From Coniferiporia sulphurascens (Eukaryota; Basidiomycota; Agaricomycetes; Hymenochaetales; Hymenochaetaceae), in contig NBBA01000001.1 in the NCBI GenBank assembly GCA_002794785.1, positions 4,588,001-4,652,000 on the forward strand: a DNA stretch of 64,000 bases, read 5' to 3'. Numbering within the stretch: the stretch's first letter is position 1; each line of letters starts with the position of its first letter. Both the position numbers and the translations under genes were made by a program. Below, piece by piece: positions 46,862-58,410 of the stretch. The notes below the pieces were generated by a model. The model was given only the letters and a program-made list of their open reading frames with translations. It did no database searches and had not been told where the DNA came from.

Positions 46862-47512
46862 ATGCTCAGCGCTACTATAAGAAGGCAGGCAGCGTCTCCG
46901 GTCATGTTTGCATCGATACGCAGCCTCTTCTCATCCGCACCACAATCACCACCTGCAGGAATGGCCGAAATCAGAGCTTTCGTCGATGTGAGTTGCCCTG
47001 GTATCTTTTTGTGGCGCAATAGGTCACTAAGCCTGACTCGCTGCCCACAGAACGCTATCGCGACCAACCGCGTCGCAGTCTTCAGCAAGAGCTACTGCCC
47101 ATACTGCAACGAGGCAAAGTCGCTGCTCAATAGCAAATATGGTGACGTACCGACGGCAGTCTTCGAGTGCGTAGCTATTAATCAGTTTGGAGAGTGGCAC
47201 GGCTGCTGACGCCTGTGACGAGTAGGTTAGACGAGCGCGATGATGGCAGCGCAATCCAAAACTATCTCCAACAGAAGACGGGCCAACGCACAGTTCCGAA
47301 CATCTTTATTAGTTAGTGGCGTCAATATTGTTCTCGGAGTCGCGTGCGCTAACCAGCGGTCCTTATTTTAATTACTTATAGACACTGAGCACATTGGCGG
47401 TGAGTACTAATAGGTAGCCGTCCAATTGCCGATTTACTTACTAACATTGATAGGTTCGAGCGACCTGATAGACCTGCAGGACAAGGGAAAGCTCGCGGCC
47501 CTTCTCCTCTAG
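46862..47512 (+). CDS. Dithiol glutaredoxin, probable mitochondrial or dual-targeted form
   Basis: Glutathione-dependent thiol-disulfide oxidoreductase. Five exons: 46862-46987, 47051-47166, 47226-47311, an 18-base microexon 47382-47399, and 47454-47512. They join to a protein ending KGKLAALLL. Visible motifs: active site SYCPYC in exon 2, the TVPNIFI strand with the cis-Pro, and the glutathione-binding HIGGSSDL. The last of these is split across the microexon (NTEHIG) and the final exon. The N-terminus MLSATIRRQAASPVMFASIR is basic and amphipathic and fits a mitochondrial presequence. A second in-frame ATG (MAEIRAFVD) could give a cytosolic form, as known for yeast Grx2. A MITE-like element lies just upstream. 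Confidence 0.92.
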
Positions 47513-48074
47513 CCTGCGGCTCCTGCCCTGTAACTCATTCGCACTTAGAATGGAAATTCAACATAAGATACAGTCCGTTGTACAGAATATGTCTAGACCA
47601 TAATACCTGAGGTGGAGTTGAAATGCATTGCGACGATAAGTAGCATTTTCGCAGGTGTGCTATCACGTGACCACGGTTACAGAGTCTGAGGCAAATCCAG
47701 TTTAAAACCCGGAATATAATGATGGCGCATAAGCCCTAAGGTCAAAGTTGGCGACCTAGCATCTCTGTCTCCTTTTTGAGTGCTTTGCATCACTTTTGTG
47801 CAGATGTTTTGCATTCACTTATCTGTGGGGCTCGTATCTGGCTATTCAGTCTTTTCTCGTGAGCTTGGTACAATTTCCCTTGTGTTTTGAAGCCAGTCAC
47901 AAAGACCCACAAATCGTATCAGGCTGCTCCCGAGTTCGTGTGCCGATATCACTCCTGCAAATTTGTAAGGAAGCCGCACAAAAAACCAGGTCATATATCC
48001 ATGTAAGTCGCTATGAACACCTAACAAATAAATATCTGATACGGATTCAGGGATTAATGGTCTTGTTAATTTAC
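47513..48074. other. Intergenic, no gene seen
   Basis: One 93-codon frame at 47796-48077 (+) has no recognisable content. The stretch separates the glutaredoxin from the tRNA locus. Confidence 0.45.
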
Positions 48075-48104
48075 TGATCCGAGCCGGAATCGAAACGGCG
48101 ATCA
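48075..48104 (-). repeat. Duplicate of the 3' half of the tRNA-Val gene
   Basis: On the minus strand GATCGCCGTTTCGATTCCGG followed by CTCGGATCA matches the 3' half of the intact tRNA-Val (GATCGCCAGTTCGATCCTGG, then CTCGAGTCA). It has six differences and the same spacing of the T-arm and acceptor strand. No matching 5' half, anticodon arm or box A lies upstream. It is a tRNA fragment relic, for example from an integration event or a SINE end. Confidence 0.55.
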
Positions 48105-48224
48105 GGACCCAAGGAATTCATAAAGTGACAGCCCACCTATTCTTCAGATTTTGACATTTTCCGGCAGATCCAGCAACCGTAACCGATCCAAGGGAAGCTC
48201 CAAGGACTGGAGATTGTTAGAATT

Positions 48225-48232
48225 AAAAAAAA
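48225..48232 (-). terminator. RNA polymerase III terminator of tRNA-Val
   Basis: A run of eight A on the plus strand gives eight T on the transcribed strand, starting three bases after the tRNA discriminator base. This is a standard Pol III stop signal. Confidence 0.8.
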
Positions 48233-48235
48233 CAA

Positions 48236-48308
48236 TGACTCGAGCCAGGATCGAACTGGCGATCGCTTGTGTGTAAGACAAGAGTGATAACCACTACACC
48301 ATCGAGCC
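48236..48308 (-). tRNA. tRNA-Val (anticodon UAC)
   Basis: A 73-base cloverleaf folds by eye. The acceptor GGCTCGA pairs with TCGAGTC with one G-T wobble, and the discriminator is A. The D arm lies within GTGTAGTGGTTATCAC. The anticodon stem CTTGT pairs with ACAAG around the loop CTTACAC, giving anticodon TAC. The variable loop is five bases, and the T arm GCCAG/CTGGC surrounds TTCGATC. Boxes A and B match Pol III consensus. There is no intron. It decodes GUA valine codons. Confidence 0.95.
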
Positions 48309-48952
48309 GTTCTAGTCAATTCTCCAAAAACATTGAGTACCAACCTATGCTTACGCCAATACACTCCGGGGGCCTCGGCTTCGCGGAGTGAATTCGCCAC
48401 ACAGTGAGCGAGGTAAGTATTAACGTCTGGGGATGATACAAAACGGAATAATGGCATAACCAAGTATCTACATAAGCTGTGGAGAGGTCGTTTATCGTAG
48501 GTATATCAATATGGAGGAGGGTATATGGCTTGTATGGCAGCGGTAGACGGCGATTTGTAGTAACAAGTTCATTAATGTTCGTACTTACCTCGTGAGAAAG
48601 ACGGTGGATTGGATAATCTCGACTTTACTTAACATTGCCTCAGACGTTTACCGAATGTTAATAGTTTATAAGTGATTGTAAACGTCCGGCCACAGGAAAA
48701 CGGCATGTGTTGTTACAATTTGTCTCGTCTGCATTCCTTGCACAATTTAAGTATACTAAAACAAATGAGACCCTATCGGTATCGCGGTTGTGTTTAATTT
48801 ACGACAGCACGAGATGAAACCTGGAAATGTCCTTCATAAATACAAATTCTCGCTTCATATCAATTCGTATTCGGTTCTAATAGAATAGATATTAAAAAGT
48901 GATGTATAATCATTAGGCTTGGCACGAACCTTTGGTGACAACATGGGTCAAT
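48309..48952. other. Intergenic between tRNA-Val and the palindrome
   Basis: No gene or RNA was recognised. The stretch is AT-rich with many short stops. Confidence 0.45.
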
Positions 48953-49031
48953 GAGAAGGCCCCCTCAGGAGGCTAGTAGATTCGGGTGTCGACTCCGACA
49001 GCGGCGGATGCTATGGCGCACAGACAGCGCC

Positions 49032-49345
49032 GTCTTCCGCGGTTTTTTTCAGCAGCCCGGACTGTCACCCCGCCTCAAGCTTAACGCAAGACGGGGCTGA
49101 CTCCATCGGACTGCTACATTATGGAAGACGGACGCTGCCCCCGGACGCGAACGAGAAGCCCAGTTCACACCTCCATGCTGCCGCGGACGCACCTAGCGAC
49201 AGCATGGAGGATGACGCCGGATCCAGACGTGAATGAGATGCTAAGTCTCACTTCCGCGGCTTTTGCCAGCAGACCGGACTGTCAGCCCTTCCCCGAGCGC
49301 AGTGCTGGGAAGGGAGACTCCATCGGAAGGCCACATTATGGAAGT
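49032..49345. repeat. Nested hairpin cassette in the left arm
   Basis: Two related imperfect palindromes, 49032-49129 and 49250-49345, share the frame CTTCCGCGG, CAGCAG, CCGGACTGTCA, a variable self-complementary tip, GACTCCATCGGA and ATTATGGAAG. The outer stems are GTCTTCC/GGAAGAC and ACTTCC/GGAAGT. Between them a perfect 11-base stem (CCTCCATGCTG, 49170-49180, with its complement at 49200-49210) forms a third hairpin. The whole set is mirrored in the right arm. Confidence 0.75.
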
Positions 49346-49955
49346 CACGCTGGTCTCGAATATATCGTCGTCACGGCTGGCTGGGATCCAGGTCGCTGAG
49401 ACCTGATCGTTTACGAGCCAAGGGTATCTGTGGAAGGGCGTTCACGAGGTTAGCTCAAGGTGTTATGGCGAGCACACTGGACATACGGATAGAAGGGAGG
49501 CTCGTAAGAGGTAGGAAAAATGGACGCCGTGCTAGGTTGTGTTGTGCCTGGGTGGCGGGAGGGTCAGGCAGTGTTGAAGGGACTAGAATAAAATATACTT
49601 ACGGGATGAATGCGTCTGATTGTCGTGCCAATTAAGTTGCAATAGTATGGTGGTAACATCAGGGTAGCTCAGGCTCGGCGGGATGAAGGTCAGATAGGAG
49701 GGATGATAGAGGCTGAGTAGAAGTGCGACGAGAGTGCTGCTATGGGCTGAGTGTATGCGTGTCGAGTAAGATAGTAGTGGTCGGAGAGTAAGTCGCTGAG
49801 GAGGGGGAAAGGAGGCGCTCGCCTCTTTATTGAATCCAAGTCACGTTTGAATCTCCGCTCAAATCCCAGATTTTCATTTCCTTTTTCTGACGCGGCTGAC
49901 AGTTGCGGTGCGGACTAGAGACACGTTGGACCTTGGGGGAATTGGGGAGGGGGGG

Positions 49956-50334
49956 ACACCGCGGAAGATACTCCCTATGTATCAAGTACCTCAACGGTAG
50001 CACCATAACATTATTTACTACCCTACGGTTGTGTATAATCGTTGAGTTATGGACGTAATACAGTCACTGGATCTTCAATCCTCTGCTAGTATGGATTCTA
50101 CTTTTTAAATGGCTCAAAAGAATGCATATACTTACGACTAGAATGAAAGGAACCAGCTGAGTATCACAACCTCTACCTTGTTAATGTTAGCTGGGTACGG
50201 CACTTACTTTAGTAGCCAAAGTGGCGATCTGAAGAATAATACCGCTTGCGGACAGAAACTCGAGGAGCCAGACTGCCCAGTGAATGAGGACATACGGGAT
50301 GTACCACTTTCCAGACTTGACCTGTAGTCTGACC
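49956..50334. other. Unique spacer of the palindrome
   Basis: A 379-base sequence between the arms, AT-rich with no open frame of note. Beyond the G-runs it shows no further inverted symmetry. Confidence 0.6.
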
Positions 50335-50944
50335 CCCCCCCTCCCCAATTCCCCCAAGGTCCAACGTGTCTCTAGTCCGCACCGCAACTGTCAGCCGCGT
50401 CAGAAAAAGGAAATGAAAATCTGGGATTTGAGCGGAGATTCAAACGTGACTTGGATTCAATAAAGAGGCGAGCGCCTCCTTTCCCCCTCCTCAGCGACTT
50501 ACTCTCCGACCACTACTATCTTACTCGACACGCATACACTCAGCCCATAGCAGCACTCTCGTCGCACTTCTACTCAGCCTCTATCATCCCTCCTATCTGA
50601 CCTTCATCCCGCCGAGCCTGAGCTACCCTGATGTTACCACCATACTATTGCAACTTAATTGGCACGACAATCAGACGCATTCATCCCGTAAGTATATTTT
50701 ATTCTAGTCCCTTCAACACTGCCTGACCCTCCCGCCACCCAGGCACAACACAACCTAGCACGGCGTCCATTTTTCCTACCTCTTACGAGCCTCCCTTCTA
50801 TCCGTATGTCCAGTGTGCTCGCCATAACACCTTGAGCTAACCTCGTGAACGCCCTTCCACAGATACCCTTGGCTCGTAAACGATCAGGTCTCAGCGACCT
50901 GGATCCCAGCCAGCCGTGACGACGATATATTCGAGACCAGCGTG

Positions 50945-51258
50945 ACTTCCATAATGTGGCCTTCCGATGGAGTCTCCCTTCCCAGCACTGCGCTCGGGGA
51001 AGGGCTGACAGTCCGGTCTGCTGGCAAAAGCCGCGGAAGTGAGACTTAGCATCTCATTCACGTCTGGATCCGGCGTCATCCTCCATGCTGTCGCTAGGTG
51101 CGTCCGCGGCAGCATGGAGGTGTGAACTGGGCTTCTCGTTCGCGTCCGGGGGCAGCGTCCGTCTTCCATAATGTAGCAGTCCGATGGAGTCAGCCTTGCC
51201 TGGCTCTAAGCTTGAGGCAGGGCGACAGTCCGGGCTGCTGGCAAGAGCCGCGGAAGAC
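50945..51258. repeat. Nested hairpin cassette in the right arm (mirror copy)
   Basis: This is the mirror of the left cassette. The outermost unit (51161-51258) has a tip that differs from its left counterpart, yet both tips remain self-complementary (GCCTTGCCT with AGGCAGGGC here, CCCCG with CGGGG on the left). The other units appear identical to the left arm. Confidence 0.7.
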
Positions 51259-51318
51259 GGCGCTATCTGTGCGCCATAGCACCCGCCGCTATCGGAGTCC
51301 TCCTGAGGGAGCCTTTTC

Positions 51319-51688
51319 GTTAGCTCATCGTGTGACGCAAAGGTCGGCTCCTTTATGTCCTAGTGTTCTGCCGTTTCCTCACACTTACGTTTGCAGTGCC
51401 TTCTAACCGAGAAATTGATGCGTGGCGTAAATAAAACCGGGACTTCCCAACGTGCAGAGTCTCTTATTCTCGAAGGCATACCATGCGCATTCATACTGTG
51501 ATTTGTAATGTTTCCCCTGGTGCTTAGTCGGGTAGTTAGTTTCCTCTGACTTTCCTCTCGTTGGCTTGGATGTCTCTGTGACTTTTATGTCCATAATCTT
51601 ATTTCATACAATGCATGCATATATCTATAATGGCCTTATAGTCGCATACTCTTGTGTTACACGTCTCAAATAAACACATTGACCTCTC
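51319..51688. other. Intergenic between palindrome and cupin gene
   Basis: No gene was recognised; it includes the 3' flank of the minus-strand cupin gene. Confidence 0.45.
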
Positions 51689-52429
51689 TCATGCTGTATC
51701 GGTTTCCTTGCGGAACTCCTCTTCGAGTTCCTTATCTCCAATTTTCACTGCTTGCGACGCTATTAAAGTACGCGAGTTTATTAGGCTCATAGTTATAACC
51801 ACAATAAAGCGGAAACACTCACGCAGCATGACGAAGAACATGCGCGACCAGTCGGTGCCCTCGTTGAACCAACCGTGGATGGTCCCACGCTGGACGACGA
51901 CGTCCCCTGCCTTCAAATAGATACGCTTGTCGTCATCTAGTAGCATTGAGACGGAGCCCTGCATCACAATGGCGTAGTCGAGGGAGACGGTCCGGTGGAA
52001 TAGCTGTCCGCGCAATTAATCAATCAATTAGTGCCTCATAAACAGAGCTTGAATGTAAAAGGAATCGGAATTACAACTTACTGAACCTTTCCCTGGGGGC
52101 ATCTCGACGAGGCGGAACGTACTTCCGGTCTTGCAGAACGGATCGTGCGGGTGGTCCTTCGCGATGTCAATAAAGTCGCCGGCGACGTTCGGCGGGGTTT
52201 CCTCTGTCCAGAAGAGATCGGTGAAGTATGCGGGCGCAGTACGGAAGAGGTGTGGTTTGACGGGTGCGTCCTCAAGTACGATTGCTTTGCCTTCGGACGT
52301 GTGGCCCGTCACGATACGCCGGACTGGGGGTAAAGGAGGGCTGGGGATGCTTTCTGTGGACATGTTCAGGCTTTCTCGCTTCAGCTCTGGGGCTTGGGAT
52401 AATACTGACTTCAAAGTAGAAAAGGACAT
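51689..52429 (-). CDS. Cupin-fold protein, paralogue 1
   Basis: Small single-domain cupin of the fungal type, often annotated as a cupin_2 protein. Three exons (52429-52082, 52003-51823, 51759-51689) close in frame to 199 aa. Exon 1 carries PVRRIVTGHTSEGKAIVLED. Exon 2 is the barrel: FHRTVSLDYAIVMQGSVSML, then LKAGDVVVQRGTIHGWFNEG. The usual cupin metal ligands are reduced: HRTVSLDY and the later GTIHGW provide His residues, but a full HxH-E set is not obvious. The C-terminus is KIGDKELEEEF. Exon 2 has the same length (181 bases) and phases as paralogue 2 at 60.3 kb, showing common origin. Some relatives act on small polar metabolites; the substrate here is unknown. A possible earlier start at MSFSTL rather than the inner MSTES is retained. 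Confidence 0.88.
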
Positions 52430-53912
52430 AATTTATAGTATTTGGCTGGCGCCAATCCCCGAAGAATATGTCTTGCTTTCTGGTCACATGACATCGCGAT
52501 GGACTTCGTGTTTGTCATCATCTCTCCGAGTCGGTCGCTCCCCAACGAGTGTGTTGGCTGTGGTTGGTAAGCAGGAAATAAAGGAAGAGGAAAGCTTATT
52601 AAGCTGCTCCCGTCTCTTAAGATGTGCTTAGGCATCCGGGCAACCATAAATATTGGCTCTGACTCGGCCAGTGGGGTCGACTACGCTGTGATCCCAAAAT
52701 CTTTTTCATCCTCCTCGTGGTTCAGGACCTAGATAGATATGAGTATGACTCGTTTGCGAACCGACAGTGATCGGATCATCCCCAATACCTTTGGGTAGAG
52801 GGTTATCTAGGCAAAAAATTCATGCACTTGAAAAAGTTGTCGGGCTCCGCAGTATCTCCTTTTTAGTCAATGCCAAACCGCAGCAAATCCCTGAACTTGC
52901 CTTTTCTGTGCATGTTCTGTTAGTATCATCCTGCTTACATCCATTTTCTTTTCTCGTTATCCTGTATTGTCGAGATCAGGCTCGGTGTGGACCAGCTACG
53001 GAAGCTCAGAGCGATGATTTATACCTGCACGTGCGACATAGACAGTCAGGTCGTTCTCGTCTGCGTAGTACGCGGCCATATTCACGAGCTCCTGTGGACG
53101 GTGGAGGCGACTACGGCAGACAGGTTCTGCAGAAGATCAGGTCAAGCGTACCGCGGAGGGAAACTATGGGCCCCTGGCTGCTGATACACCAACATAGCTT
53201 GCATTATTTTTATTCTCCTTCCGATATTTTTTATGAAGGAAATAATTCACCGCTGACTCGGCAACATGTCTGGACAAGAGTCGTGCATGTTGGTAGCAAA
53301 GGGCCGTGATGAAGAAAGACTCGAATCCCTGGGCAAGGCTGATCTCATCGAAAGAAATGGCACCGTACACTTTCTCAATCCTCAGGCTGCTGAAAGGCCA
53401 TCCAGATACTGGCAAGATTCCGATGAAGGGCAGCTCTATCTCGTTGTTGAGGGTTGTCGTGGGATCAAAACATTAGCGCAGTCAGCCATGCTAAGAAGTT
53501 CGGAGTCAAAGTTGGCGTTGCGAAGCGTCTGAGGATCGACGAAGGTACGTTGAGTTGCACGCCAACCTTATTCCATGTTGACCAACAAAATGGTCGGCCA
53601 TAGCTCAAGCACAGGACGTAGAAGCGGCACGGATGGTCCTTGCCCCTTCAGTGAGGCCACAGCACGTTATGACCAACTCCTCCATTAACATGGTCAAAGA
53701 AAGGCATCGGGCCTTGCTAGCAAAGCTGGTCCTAACATTTTTTCAGTTACTCGCCTCACATAATTACCTAAGCGGGCGTTGTGTCGATCGCGGGCCAGGA
53801 TCGACGAGTGGACGGATCGGCGCATCCCGAATCGTCATCGTCGTGTCTTGCTCGCTTCTTAAGAGAGGCGCAGTGGCGGCACGAACGATTGCCTCTTGTT
53901 TCCCCCCAGTAC
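52430..53912. other. Unresolved region with weak coding signals
   Basis: A plus-strand frame at 53266-53532 (MSGQESCMLVAKGRDEERLE at its start), and its alternative-frame continuation HAKKFGVKVGVAKRLRIDE up to a GTACGT donor near 53546, look protein-like. I recognise no family and found no start-to-stop model. It could be part of an unrecognised gene, a pseudogene, or far 5' exons of UVE1. Confidence 0.3.
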
Positions 53913-56205
53913 ATGTCTCCTCCTCACAGATTAATATCCTTGATATTATCGCGCCATACCCCGCTCTTCTTGACCATAACAACGCCATTTCTGAAGAAAC
54001 CTTTTTCAAGACCCCTCCCAATGGAGTATGCTTCAGCCACAACGTCAGGATCCGCTGTATACGCAGCTTTGGACGCGCCGGTGCCCAAACAAGTGATCGG
54101 TACAGCAGGGTCGTCGCCGCTCTCTGAAGTTCCGGAAGAGACGCCTCGGGACGAAAAACCGCAAGCAAAACGGAGGTATCGAAAACGTAAAGCCATTGCA
54201 GACAAAACTTCTGGGACAAACGAAGTTGATGAAGGAAATGCTGGACCGAAGCCGTCGAGAAGGAAGCGGAAAACCATAAAACCAACAGACTCTGGAGAGG
54301 AGGGAGAACAGTTTTGAAGCCCGTGAAGAACCGAAACGCACACGCAGACGCAAGAATATTCAGGCAGCCGCTGCAACCGTCACGGTCTCTGAAAACGAAC
54401 AAGGTGTAGGAAAAGAAAAGAAGGAAAAAAAGAAGAGAAGAAAGAAGACGCCAGAGGAGGACAAGGTGTACGATATCCCACCCATTGATGGGGTGCTGAG
54501 TACCACTTTTAAAGGTTCGTTTCCTGGTGACGTTTAAAGGTTGCGTCTTCTAACCTCCCCTTCTTCATAAGGCAGACTTGGATATGCATGCCTCAATTCC
54601 CTCCTCCGCTCCTATTCTACTTCCATCTTCTGCTCGCGTACTTGCCGCCTCGCCACACTCGTAGAACTCGGCCCCGAGCATGTCCGCACACTTGCGCTCC
54701 AGAACCTTGCGGATCTACACACACTAATCAAGTGGAACGTAGAACACGATATCTTTTTTATGCGCATGAGCTCAGAAATGTTTCCGTTCGCATCGCACCC
54801 CGAGCATGGATACGACCTGGCCTTCGCAGATGCAGAGCTAAAGGAAATTGGTGCGACTGCGCGGAAATTGGGAGTACGGCTCACGAGTCATCCTGGACAG
54901 TTTACACAGCTCGGAAGTCCGACGAAGAAGGTGGTGGATAACGCACTTAGAGATTTGAAGTGTGAGTTCCTTTCTGCTTGAATTTGAGGTTTTCGGTCTC
55001 ATACCATTACAGATCACTGCGAAATTATGGATCGCATGGGCCTTGACCAAGACAGCATCATGATTATACACATGGGTGGTAAGTGCGATATTTGGCGTCA
55101 GAAAGGTATCCTGCAAATTTTGATTCTCATGAAAGGAATGTATGGTGACAAGTTGGCGACACTGGACCGCTTCAAGGAGAAGTACGTCAAGCTACCAACG
55201 AACGTTAAAGGCAGACTTGTTCTGGAGAACGACGAGGTGCGTGAAAACTCACCAAATCAAATTGGTAGCAACGAGGTTTAGTAGTCTCACTTTTCCTCTT
55301 CGCATCAGATGTGCTACAACGTCGATGATCTCCTCCCCATCTGCCGCGAGCTAAACATCCCGCTCGTCTTCGACTACCACCACGATTGGATCTACCCCTC
55401 CTCGCGCCCTCCTGCTGAGCTCATTCCCGAAATCAACCAACTCTGGCATGACAAGGGCATACGGCCGAAGCAGCACTACAGCGAGCCTCGCCCCGGTGCG
55501 CAAACCGTCATGGAGAAACGCGCACACTCTGATCGGGTCGCACGCTTACCCGAGGCGCTTCCAGATGACATGGGTATGTGCATACACATGATATTATGTA
55601 GTTGTCCCCATGGTGCGACACTGATACCCTCCCTTACTTCCGTTATCTGCAATTTATGTGCAGACCTGATACTTGAATGCAAGGACAAGGAGCAGGCCGT
55701 GTTCCATCTGTACAGGCTGTACGGCCTCCGCGAGGTCGACCCACGTGTCCTCCGCCTGCCCACGGATGTGGAAAGTATGCACACGAAGGGCCGCAAATCG
55801 ACCAAGCGTGCCCGCGCGAAGGCTGCTGCAGCAGCCGATGCTGTGGCCAAGGAAGGCGAAGATGAAACAGTTGCCGAAGTCATTGCGGGTATTGGGGTTG
55901 AGGGAGAAGAGAGAGGTGGTGTGAGTCTGGAGGCTGGGCTTGCGCGCGAGGCGGAGGAGCACGGCGTCCCACTAGATGTCGCCGCCAGGGTGGTGGACAG
56001 TGGGGAGCGGGACTGCGGGAGCGGTGACGAAGAGGTTGAGGACGTCGGTGCTGCAAAATTGAAGTCTGCTCCGCGGAAGACGAAGGCCGAGGGGCCAGCT
56101 CGGCGGTCGCGCGAGAAGGTGAAACCTGTTGCGCAAACGAATACCCAAGCTAGGCCTGCAAGGGCACCGAGGGAGCGTCTGGCGAAGGGTGAAGCGAAGG
56201 GCTAA
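53913..56205 (+). CDS. UVE1: UV-damage endonuclease UVE1/UvdE, with one apparent frameshift
   Basis: TIM-barrel endonuclease that nicks DNA 5' of UV photoproducts and starts alternative excision repair in nucleus and mitochondria. From about 54460 the exons read YDIPPIDGVLSTTFKG, RLGYACLNSLLR, LGVRLTSHPGQFTQLGSP, DSIMIIHMGG, GRLVLENDEM, IPLVFDYHHDWIYPSSRP, QHYSEPRPGAQT and ECKDKEQAVF. These hold the metal-binding His, Glu and Asp residues of the family. The C-terminal tail is long, acidic and basic in turn (residues after VDPRVLRLP). The N-terminal part has nuclear-signal-like KRRYRKRK and RRKRKTIK. Starting at 53913 adds a hydrophobic/basic leader (SRHTPLFLTITTPFLKKP) that could target mitochondria; ATG 54021 would skip it. 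At 54312-54315 a T4 run puts the basic N-terminal exon out of frame with the rest; one base fewer restores it. Confidence 0.88.
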
Positions 56206-56432
56206 TTAATTACCATGCACACATTCAAAACCTTCTTCTCATCCTGATCAACCATTGACTTGTATAAATTCTGCTGGCGTTTAGTAGTTGAAAAAGCTTG
56301 GGCTCAAATCGTCAGCTGCTTGACACGAAACGGGCACCGCACGCTTCAAACGAAGAAAAAAAATTTATATTGTACCGAAACAGACGTCTAGACAATAGTC
56401 TACGCTCCGCATCGCGCCAGCACATCTATATG
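56206..56432. other. Tail-to-tail spacer between UVE1 and the complex I gene
   Basis: A short convergent intergenic stretch holding both 3' ends. Confidence 0.5.
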
Positions 56433-58248
<1,816 letters not shown>

Positions 58249-58410
58249 GGCTGTTCGCTGCGGCGACGACGACGACGAGAACAGCAACAACGATGAAGTG
58301 TGGGAGGACGAGCCAATCAAGGCGCTAGAGTATTAAACTTGAATAGAAAGGCAGGCAGTTCCCACGCTTGCTCATCCCCTCCCCTATCGCCGACATTGAC
58401 GACAGCAACA
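58249..58410. promoter_or_regulatory. Shared bidirectional promoter region
   Basis: Only 162 bases separate the divergent starts of the 49-kDa subunit and MRH-receptor genes, so both promoters must overlap here. No specific site was identified beyond GA/GACGAC-rich and pyrimidine tracts. Confidence 0.5.

Larger units (their letters stand above)
48953..51318. repeat. Giant palindrome: two near-1-kb inverted arms around a 379-base spacer
   Basis: The left arm (about 48953-49955) is the reverse complement of the right arm (about 50335-51318). In the inner part, paired positions add to 100290, and the arms look essentially identical from 49121 to 49955. The identical 92-codon frames at 49121-49399 (+) and 50891-51169 (-) are a direct consequence. 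The outer 150 bases diverge, with an offset of 19 bases at the tips (GAGAAGGCCCCCTCAGGAGG versus GAAAAGGCTCCCTCAGGAGG on the complement). The inner boundary is a G-run of 7 versus 9. No transposase is encoded. Possible origins are a foldback-type element, a recent inverted duplication, or an assembly artefact. Confidence 0.85.

Noticed and set aside
49121..49399. Identical 92-codon frames in the two palindrome arms as a duplicated gene
   Set aside because: They are mirror copies of the same inverted repeat, and the frame covers the hairpin cassette. The identity follows from the repeat, not from protein conservation.
48953..51318. LTR retrotransposon
   Set aside because: The repeats are inverted, not direct, and there is no reverse transcriptase, integrase or primer-binding site.
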